DNA of 64,000 bases from Fagopyrum homotropicum (taxonomy: Eukaryota > Streptophyta > Magnoliopsida > Caryophyllales > Polygonaceae), in NCBI GenBank assembly GCA_033239125.1, contig BSWB01000001.1:3546501-3610500 (forward strand). Reading direction: 5' to 3'. Positions 54,742-64,000 of the stretch are shown here, in pieces (position 1 is the first letter of the stretch; each line of letters begins with the position of its first letter). Under the pieces are notes generated by a model. That model was not told the origin of the DNA, searched no databases, and worked only from the letters and a program-made list of their open reading frames with translations. The translations under genes and the position numbers were made by a program.

Positions 54742-57700
54742 TACGTTTACGTTCACCTTGTTTAGAATTAAGTTTTAAAATGTATCAATAAATAAAGATT
54801 TAAAATGTATCATAGTCAACTTGGTTATTGTTATTTTGAAGCATTGGGCTCCTGCTGGATCAATTGGGCCGTTATTGGACCATATTGGGCCCAACTGACT
54901 GTATATCTTAAATGGGCTTAACACATGAATAAGCTGTTAAGTAAACTCAAATCACATATTACCAAAAAAAAAAATAAACTCAAATCACATGGAACCTTCT
55001 TCACATAACCATACATACCAAAAATAATGGTAACTTAAATTATCCGGTTCAAATGTTACCATATGTTGTTAATCAATCGGATCGGACGGGTTTCAATACC
55101 ACTTTAAATGGATGACAAATCTGAGAATAATTTTAACAGTCTTTGATTGATATAATAAAGGGTTTTCTTCCAAAGTTTTTTTATACTAAAAAAAATTAAC
55201 TAGTAATAAAGGTTTTTTCTTCCTGGTAACTTTACGTATTTACAGTTTTGATAAAGTAACAATCTTTACATGTAGAAGTAAAAGTTTCATCTACATGCAA
55301 ATATTCACCGACTTTTGTGATAAATTTAAGTATTAATAATACTATTAATGTTAATACTATGAATAAAAAATTTGAGCTTTAAATATGAAATATTAAGAGG
55401 GAGCAATAATCAAGAACATATAATCAAAAATATATAACGCGTTGCATGTAGAATGCATTCAGTTTAAGTGATAACAACTTTTGAACTAAAAAACCACTAT
55501 TCCGGATTGGTACCGGAGCTGCAACTCCCCACGGGTTCATCGGCAATCCACGGTGAGCGGGGGTGGTGGGAGCGGCGGAAGACGAAGAAGGTGGAGCTGC
55601 AACTCGCTCGTAGGAGGGGCACATAGTGAGAGTAGGCGGTGGAGTCATTTGCACGTAGAACTGCGGCGAAAGCTTCAGTTGCCGGAGCTTCTGTTAACTG
55701 TTCACATAAATAAAACTTGAGGGACACGATTACTTAATATATATTTTAGGTAACGACACGTATAATATATATTAATCTGATATGAATAATAACTATATTC
55801 GAGCTTAAGCAAAAGGTCAAAAAAATGTATTATTGTATATTTTTAGAGTCCATATATATACAAGTTTAAAACCATCAACATTCGTAGATAATCGATGTGG
55901 GATAACAAAATCCCTCAAAAAATTTAACGTAAATAAATCAGGTTGATGATCCTTTAAATTAAAAAAAAAAAGAAAAAATATTTCCAAAAAATAAAACTTC
56001 AGGGTACGATTGCTTAACCAAAAGTAACGTGAAAATAATTAACGTAAATAGAAATTGAAACTTATAGAAAAGTCGGAGTCCATTTATTTTTATTAAACAA
56101 AATGTCCCAAAAATAGATAGGTTCCAATAATAAATAAAAAGTTACGTGAAATCTTTTAAAAACATATTGTTAGTTTAATAAATAAAAATTCTTCGGCTAA
56201 AAAATTAGTTTAAAAGTAAAGATTTATTGGCAAAAAATTGTGGGAGCTTCATTTCAATATTGCTTCAACAGCGTGTCACGTCAGCAAAAACGATGCTCTC
56301 TTTTAGTATGTATATAAATATAGATTATTTTTCTAGAATTACGGAATAAATTTTTTTAAAAATAAGATTTAAAAATATTATAAAAAAAAAAGTAAAGATA
56401 AAATATGATTAAGCCAACTATTAAATTATAACTAGTTAAAATCCGTGTCGTGCACGGGTATTTTAATACAGATAAATAGAAGTGAGAACAAATTCCGATT
56501 ATATCCCTATTTTGACCCCTTCCCGAAATTTCATACAAAATAGTAATTCCGTCCAACTAATAAAATTTGGGACGGAATGAACCTTAACTTCTTCATCTGC
56601 TAGACTCGTCCCGTTCACGATAGTAATACCTCTTCCGTGCATGGGTATTCTTAATACATATAAGTAAAACAAATTTGCATTACAAATCAAGTTACATAAA
56701 TATATCAACAAAAGAGAATTTTAATTCTAAAAAATAATCATCTTATCATAACAATATAATTATTGTTGCTAATAAAATAAAGAGACAACACACATAAAAT
56801 AATTTGACTAACATATCCCCTTAAAATAAAGAATTTTATAGGATCCCTTAAAATTAAATAATTTTAAAAGTAAAAACTATAAATTATAAATCACAAAATC
56901 TGATGGTTTTTGATAATTAAAAATAAATAGTCTTAAAAATAAGTAATTTTAGGGTTGTGGTAGTTTAGTAATATATGGTTATTTGGCTTAAAATTTGGAG
57001 TGTGTCACGTCAGCAATCCTTAAGATACTTTAGTATATATATATGGATAGGTATATATTTGTAAATGCTGGTTTTAATTGAATATCAAATTTATACATTT
57101 TAAACATAAAAAATCAACTGAAATATTAGGTATACACCCGTATTTATTTGAGTTTTATTAACAAAATAATGCTATGAAACTTTTTGAACAAATATTAATT
57201 ATGAAAAAGGAAAATAATTATTTGAAATCTAAAATAAGTTTAAAATAGAGAATCTTAAATCGTTAGTAAATAACAGTAATTAAAAGATATGCTGGACAAA
57301 TTTTGTAACAATTTAACGTTAAGCTTTTAATATAATTTTAAATAATGACAATTTAGTAATATATGAATATTTGGTTTTAATACTCAATTTTTATAGCGTC
57401 ACATCAGTTGTTTGTCCTCTACTTTAATATGTACTAGTGTATTACCCTCACTTTGTGCGGGTTCAGTTTTAATAAATATTTAATACTTAGAAAATTATAT
57501 TTATATTTTCGTAAAATTAAAATCCGGAAAATGAAATTATAATCATTATTATGATTTTTAATTCTATAATAAGTATTTATCTCTTCTAATTAACTATATT
57601 TTTTAATTGATTTGTTAAGATATGTTTGTTGGTAAAAAAAAAAATCGTAATAGTTTAAGAACTATTTTTATAAAAATATTTATTTAAATATTTTTAAAAA

Positions 57701-57975
57701 ATTTAGAAATCAATTTCAATTTATATTAACATTTAGGAATCGCTTTTTAAAATAATTTTTTAGGCTTCGAGAAACATGGCGTTGACACGTGGCAATAGAG
57801 GCTTCTGCTTTAATAGATATAAGATAAGATAAGATATATTGATATATAGATATATAGATATATAAAATATAAAATATATAGATTACTAAACAACGATTTT
57901 ATTTATATATCGAATCTTATACACCAGGATTTTTTAACATAAAAAAGTTAACTAAAATATTAGAAATACATCCGC
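54742..57975. other. AT-rich spacer between relic and block 2
   Basis: No gene is supported. A GC-rich island at 55500-55690 opens ORFs on the minus strand with no motif. The region from about 56270 to 57830 holds repeated element ends, listed separately. Confidence 0.45.
56272..57825. repeat. Series of related element ends (GTCACGTCAGC .. TTTAGTATATAT)
   Basis: An end-like block (gtcacgtcagca, then tttagtatgtatataa) occurs at 56272, is repeated at about 57003 and weakly at 57401 and 57783. Start-like blocks (actagttaaaatccgtgtcg, then tgcacgggta) occur at 56431, 56630 and 57430. This suggests several small non-autonomous elements side by side. I cannot assign the family. Confidence 0.5.
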
Positions 57976-60010
57976 AATTATAGAACAACACCAAAATGAA
58001 ATTCAATGAATTGTTGATTAACACAAATGCTACAATTTTGCAAACTTAAAATAAAACAACATTTATATGTATACGACGAATAAACATGAATCAATATAAA
58101 TTAAAGTCAAAACGCATTTATAGAAGTGTCGGAGGAGAGAGTTTAGAAAACTCGGATCTAAGATTAAGATCTGATAGGTTAAAGTAGGGTTGTGCAAAAT
58201 TGACCTAGACCGGAAAACTGAACCGGTTTTTTCCAGTTATGTTCCCGGTCCACTGTATTTGGAAATTCCGACCCGGACCAGACCAGAAAAAAACCAGGAT
58301 CCAAGATAAATTAAAGTCAAACTCATTTAGAGAAGTGTCGAAGGAGAGAGTTAGAAAACCCGGATCCAAGATTCAAATTTGATAAGCTAAGGGAGCGAGG
58401 GACAATGGTGGTCAATGGGGGAGACTGCTAGATTGCAATGAGTCAAATACAATGTGGGATCCATCGCACGTCCGAGCGTACATGTTTGTTGGCTCAAGTC
58501 CATTACATAAGTCAAGTGGGTTTGATCCTAAAACTAATTGGTAACAGGAGTAGTAGTCCACCACCCCTATATACTAGATTCGTTATTCCTTTTTATTATC
58601 GATGTGAGATCTCCATAGTCCCCGTTAAGTGCAATCATCTGACTCAATTGATACTTGACGATACGCCTTAAGGCCGGCTAGTCCAATTGGATGTACTATC
58701 ATTGTCCAAGAAAAAGGCCGACTGGCCCAATAAGTCAGGACTCGAGAGATCGAACTACTTTAATACCATGATAAAGTCCGACACAGACGGACCGTAGGAG
58801 GGAATTCACGTGCATATTATTTTATTATAGATGTGAGAACATTAATCCTCCTAATAACAGGGGATAAGTGGATAACTGTTGGACTCGAGGGCTAAATCGC
58901 TTGATGGAAATTTGCTTATGAAATAGTCGATATGAATGATGGCAACAAGAAACGGAGGATTTCTATTTTAGACAAATTTTAATGAATTTAGGATTTTACA
59001 TTATAAACTTAAGTATTTGTTTATAATTTTTTAATATTTAAATGAGTATGGAATGGTTAGGCAACCGTTTCCATCCCGTTATAAATAGCTTTTGACTTGG
59101 AAGCCAAGATGCATACATAACTAGAAAAAATTTGCTCACTAATAATGCACCCAAAAAAGACTATAATCATAACTACGATAAGAAATCAAAGCCACTCAAC
59201 CGATAAGGACAATAACACAATAGCGACCAGACATGATGATCTTTTACCGACTTTAATTGGTAAGTGTATAAATTAAGGGATTAAGGTTATGGGAATTAAA
59301 ATAAAAAAAAATAATTTTATTAATCTTATTTGGTAAGGGAATGAAAGAGATTAAGGGCCCGTTTGGTTCCGACTCCGGAAACGGAAACGGAATGGAAACG
59401 AATTTAGTCCATATGTATATCCTTATTCATGAAGTTTTGTGGAATCATTCCTTGGGGATTAATGGAAAATGCACTTGCTCCCTCACATTTTGTTACCCTA
59501 TAGGGTATCAAAAGTAATCAAATTCTACTCTAATTCCTTTAAACCCCAAGGAATGATTCCACAAACTTTCATGAACAATGGTATACATATGGACTAGATT
59601 CGTTTCCATTCCGTTTCCGATTCCGGAGTTAAAACCAAACGGGCCCTAAAGGTATTAGATTACGAAAATTAAGAGAATCAGTTCATAGGAATTTTGTAAT
59701 TCTATAAAACATGGATTGTAGAAACTATAAGGATCATTGAGCCTAAAATCTCGTTTTTATTCCTTTTTCTTTTTGAAACAATTTGGTTTAGTAGTCTTTT
59801 TCTAGTTTTGTGTTTAGTGAATATACTATAAAATTTTTCAAAAAGCCTAGTTACCAAAATTGCCCCCTTTTTTTTTCATCTCTTTATCATTGAGTTCCTT
59901 ATCCTCTTAAACAATTTACTTACAAATATATTCATTTTACCAATCACTCATTTCACTTATTTTAATACTTATCCTCATCTCCTTAATTTTTCATCTGAAT
60001 AATTTACTTC
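57976..60010. repeat. Segmental duplication block 2
   Basis: Second copy of 48360-54490 without the copia element and without the truncated LINE. At about 58545-58560 it reads aacaggagtagtagtcc, the uninterrupted counterpart of the copia target (agaag). It carries the Tourist-like MITE at 59355-59646 that block 1 lacks. Confidence 0.85.
59355..59646. mobile_element. Tourist-like (PIF/Harbinger) MITE, copy D
   Basis: A 292-bp element with perfect 14-base termini GGGCCCGTTTGGTT / AACCAAACGGGCCC and a TAA duplication at 59352-59354 and 59647-59649. It has the same length as copy C at 33808 and the same interior words. Its near-intact ends and absence from block 1 indicate insertion after the duplication. 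Confidence 0.9.
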
Positions 60011-62499
60011 ATCATCATCTTCGTCTACGTAATCTTACGTTACCAAACAGGCCCATAATTGATATTTTTATAACACTTGTCTGAAAAAGATGTTTGTTGA
60101 AAACAAGATTTGAAATTTATGTATACCAATGAGAGATTGATGAATTCACCGTGATTAGAGCTCAATATATCGTAAACTTAAATTATAGTATTATTCAAAA
60201 TTATAGTCAATTATAATCTCATGAATAATCTTTTCGCCCTTATCCATGGTCAATATATATTATATATGTATGAAAAGTATTGTCGGCTAAGCAATTTGAA
60301 TTCTTATGCTTTTCTTCTTGGGTGGAGGGTCTTATTAGAGATATTCGCACCCCTTATTTGTCCACTCAAATATAATTAGCATCACTCAAATCAATCATAA
60401 TGATAACTAGCATTTGATTAATGATTATAATTGGTACGGTGTATGCATTTGTATGCATGTATAACGCGTGTACAAGGGCTATAAAATACTGCACTCCCCA
60501 ATCGTAACAATCAACGTCCATTATTATTATTAATTTTCTTTTTTTTTAATAGTAAAATACTGTTTGCAATAACTCAAATATTGGCTTTATTTTTTAAAAA
60601 TAAATAAATAATTTGTTGATTAGTTATAACATTTAAAAGTCCAAGCTATAGGTCAGGCGTTTCGGTTTCTATCAAATTCAATGAGTAGATGGATTCCACC
60701 GGAATTTGTTGAACACGGTCGAATTGACAAGTGACCCAAATGATATGGCTGATGAACAGACCTAACTAGATTGTTCCCTTATAAATAAATATGAGTTACA
60801 ATGCAATTAGGTCCTAGGGGCACCATACGACCTTATTCACGTCCAAAACCTCAATTTGTGCTCTACAACGACACAATTGTGTCGGTCTTCTAAAATCCGC
60901 AACGTCTTATCTTCCTCGAAAGCGGGGCCCAATCGGAAGGTCTTGACCCAACGACACTTCTTGAACTCTTTTTTGGAAACACGAAAAAGGCAAAGAAATC
61001 CAATGTTGCTTGGATATATAACATTTTTGAAATAAAATATAATGGTACATCTAACATGTTCCTTAAAATTATTATTAATGAATGTTGTTTAGTGAAACTG
61101 AAATGACATTCATAAATGTAATTTATTTTAATTTTTTTATGTTAATCCGGTACAATGTTAACGCATTAATTGTACATTAGCCGCTTTTGATTATATTATT
61201 ATCATACACTCACCGAAATATTTGTACTTTTAGGTTTCAATAGATGAAAATAATTGTTACTTTTCTAATTTTTAGGTTACAGTAGATAAGAACAATTGTT
61301 ATTTTTCACATAAGAACAATAAATGAGAACGAATATAATTCGTTTATTAAAAGCTTAAAACAACGAACTTGTGTTAAAAACTAATATGTATTTTAATAGT
61401 TTTAGTGATTTTTTTTTATAAATTAAGTTACACGGGTGGAATATGGCGGATGGGTGAACCGCGGGTGGTCGGTGGTTGTACCCCAACTCATATCCACCCC
61501 ACCATCCGTCAATTTTTTCGTTAATAGCCCGACCCAGAATTCTTCTGATTTCACATGTATACTTGGGTCGGTTGACCGGCTGATTGGGTGGTTGTGCACC
61601 CATTTTCATCCCTATACAAGACACTCATTAATTGGGACCCACGAGCAATTCACGGGATATATTTGCTTCATGACTTCCTCTATATATACGTTCGCTTCAT
61701 GAAATAGTTTCATAATTTCGATCCGTCTTCCTATATTATCTTCGAATTCTCACAACTTTCAAAATTTAATAGTCATTTACTTAAACTATATTATGTTGCG
61801 GTTAATCTCATTTAAACTATATAAGGTCGTGCATCTAGCGCGCGCATATAGTACGACTCGAAAAGAGAAGTATAGGCGAAAGTGCAACGGAGAATAATTA
61901 TAATATTTAAGTTGAGTACGTGCAAATAACATGCCCTTTCGTCAACAATACAATCATCTCGTATCTTAGCTATTCATATGAATTACGTAAGTTTTTCCTT
62001 AAAAAGTCGAACGATATAGTGTAATAGGAATAATAGCTATAATATTTAATTTTTCTTAACTTTTATCAATTTTAATTAATTGATAATAATTAGTAATTAA
62101 TATATTATCAATACTAATAGATTAATAATAGTCATCAATAATAACTACAAATAATAACTAATTGTAATAGTTAATAAGAACTAATTATAATTAACCTATA
62201 TTAATAACTAATCATTATAATTAATACTAGTAATCGTTAGTTACTAGTAAGCAAACAAAACAAATTCACAATTATCAATTCTGTAATTCATCCAATCACT
62301 TGAGGTGACATCTTGACATATTCAAAGGAATCAGATACAACGTCAGTGTAGCATTTTGAGTTGTAATTTGGGGCGTAAATAAGAGGGCCCTATTTTATTA
62401 GTATGATTGGAATTGACATTGACTTGTCTCTCTCACAAAAACCCTCTTGGGTATGATTGAATGATCTATTCATAAGCAAGCTCTGATTTGTCCTCTCAA
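60011..62499. other. Intergenic upstream of SnRK2-B
   Basis: AT-rich spacer with no gene. A GC-richer block at 61436-61617, ending in ccattttcatcccta, is listed separately. The last 150 bases are the likely promoter and leader of SnRK2-B. Confidence 0.45.
61436..61617. repeat. Possible hAT-type MITE (TAGGGATGAAAATGG end)
   Basis: Read on the minus strand it starts TAGGGATGAAAATGGGTG, a common plant hAT-like terminus, and is followed by ACCACCC/GGGTGG words. The other end (CACGGGTGGAATATGG) matches the terminus only loosely and no clear 8-bp duplication is seen. Confidence 0.35.
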
Positions 62500-64000
62500 A
62501 TGGCGGATAGGTATGAGCCCATAAGATGTGGGAACATTGGAGAGGCAAAGTTGGCGAGAGATAACAAGACCAAACAACTTGTTGCTCTCAAATACATTCA
62601 AAGGGGAGAAAAGGTTACACATTTCTACCATCAATTACTATATATCATCCTTGTCTTCCTAATTTCTGTCTATCCTTTCAGATTGATGAAATTGTTGAGA
62701 GCGAGATCATCCGTCATTGTTCACTTCGACACCCGAATATAATCGGGTTTAAAGAGGTGCCATACTTGCTCATTGCTCATAGTATAACTTGTGTTTAAAC
62801 CGTATGGCTCTTAGCTTATCTCAATTCGTAGTTGTGCTAAGATTAGACTAACCCTAATGTTGGCAAAGGAAGATCCTTGAGATTGATTCTTTATAATACT
62901 TTGAACGAGAGCTTAAAAACTTGGATGATCCGGATAAAGGTGACACCTTTATCTTTAGAGTCGTTATCTCTTTTTTAGAAAGGATCCGGATTTAGACTAT
63001 TCTTGAATAACCCGAAGCCTTTGTGGCTAAAAAGGGGACTATTCCATAAGGCTCTAGCCAAGCCTAGATGATACCGTATAAGACTTAGAGAATCCTTTGA
63101 GTTCTCTACAAACTTCTAGAGCGTTCCGGAAGCTCTCGGGACAACCATGAATCGCAACCCGTGTCATACGTAGACATTTTTTATGAACCATGTAAATCAG
63201 CCTGTTTGAACTATCTAAATAAACACCATATTTCACATTTGTAGGTATATCTAACGCCAACGCATTTAACCATTGTGGTGGAATATGTTGATGGAGGTGA
63301 ACTCTTCAAGAACATACGCAATGCCGGACGATTTAGCGAAAACGAGGTGTCTACTTTGTCGTTATTTCAAATCTTTCTCTCGAATACAACTTACCATCTT
63401 CATGTTGATGCAGGCGAGATCATTGTTTCAACAGCTGATATCAGGAGTTACTTACTGTCATTCCATGGTAAAATGTTGTTCATTTTCCTCAGCACTTTTC
63501 CCTTTATCAACTTTATAGAATCTTTTATGTTACTACAGAAAATCTGTCACAAAGATCTAAAGCTAGAGAACACTTACCTAGATGTAAGCCTCCCCTATCC
63601 GCATCTTAAGATTTGCGACTTCGGTTACTCACAGGTACCACTTATAGCATTGAGCTTTTATACGATCCCTGTTAAGATTATAATGCAATCAAGAGAGAAA
63701 TAGATACGATACTTCTCACTTTTGACAAATGTGATTAATCCTAATTTGTCGTAGTCCAATTTACTACCCTTACAACCGAGGTCAAAAGTCAGAACTCCAG
63801 CCTACATTGCACCTGAAGTCCTTTCTCATAAAGAATATGATAGAAAGGTATCAATTGATTTTAGAATGAAACTACACTGATAACTAAAGAGCCGTCCTTT
63901 TCCATAAAGATTTGATCTTTAATTTGCGGATTTTCAATGTGGATTTTGAATGTAGATTGCTGATGTTTGGTCATGTGGCGTGACTCTATATGTAATGTTG
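62500..64000 (+). CDS. SnRK2 kinase copy B, degenerate motifs, runs off the window
   Basis: Exons 62500-62613, 62682-62756, 63245-63346, 63414-63467, 63539-63634, 63755-63847 and 63956-beyond are all open, in phase and bounded by GT..AG. They match SnRK2-A exon for exon, except that A has exons 3 and 4 fused. The start MADRYEPIR aligns with A. Key sites differ. The Gly loop LGSGNFG is cut to CGNIG by a 3-codon loss. HRD reads HKD (119-121). DFG is kept (142-144). The activation loop HSQPKSTVGTPAY reads PLQPRSKVRTPAY. An extra codon lies after the catalytic loop (YLDVSLPYPHLKI for LLDGSPTPRLKI). This points to a pseudokinase or an early pseudogene. The C-terminal third is outside the window. 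Confidence 0.8.

Noticed and set aside
55424..55727. GC-rich minus-strand ORFs in AT-rich spacer
   Set aside because: They have no recognisable domain, no splice context, and two overlapping frames of equal length. Composition alone explains them.

Overview
The window is nuclear DNA of a flowering plant, most likely a eudicot. It is AT-rich, its genes have many short introns with GT..AG borders, and the protein families are plant-specific (CBL calcium sensor, SnRK2 kinase, plant GT8/IPUT1-type glucuronosyltransferase). Retrotransposons and MITEs fill most of the space between genes. The species cannot be named from the sequence.

Genes, left to right. (1) 6768-10893 (+) is a five-exon gene for an inositol phosphorylceramide glucuronosyltransferase (IPUT1/PGSIP6 type). 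(2) 11485-11558 (+) is a plastid-derived trnI-CAU copy, i.e. a small nuclear plastid insertion. (3) 12398-14554 (-) is a two-exon BED-finger/DUF659/hAT-dimerisation gene that looks like a domesticated or decayed hAT transposase. (4) 18347-19330 (+) is a broken Myb/SANT-like gene. (5) 21904-23554 (-) is an eight-coding-exon CBL1/CBL9-type calcineurin B-like gene encoding 213 aa. (6) 45354-47880 (+) is an intact subclass II SnRK2 kinase (341 aa, closest in features to SnRK2.7/2.8). It heads a degenerate tandem array: a two-exon SnRK2 relic lies at 54488-54741, and a third copy starts at 62500 and runs off the end of the window. That third copy has open exons but damaged kinase motifs.

Mobile DNA. 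There is a truncated Ty3/gypsy-like element (LTR, PBS and start of gag, 2221-4334) and a related LTR in the opposite orientation at 27184-28854. A nearly full-length but mutated L1-type LINE lies at 34469-40877 (-), with target-site duplications and a poly-A tail. A Ty1/copia element (48908-53127) has intact 121-bp LTRs and a 5-bp target duplication, but its gag-protease part is inverted relative to its integrase-RT-RNase H part. Three hAT-like MITEs (5748, 19567, 31550) consist almost entirely of short motif arrays. Four Tourist-like (PIF/Harbinger) MITEs share one family (30916, ~32815, 33808, 59355). LINE endonuclease and RNase H fragments are scattered elsewhere.

The right third is best read as a tandem segmental duplication. 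SnRK2-A is followed by block 1 (48360-54490, carrying the copia insertion and a truncated LINE), then the SnRK2 relic. Next come block 2 (57976-60010, empty for the copia element but carrying a Tourist MITE) and SnRK2-B. Block 2 therefore gives the empty-site sequence for the copia insertion. SnRK2-A, SnRK2-B and CBL belong to ABA/osmotic-stress and calcium signalling, but nothing in the window shows that they are co-regulated.
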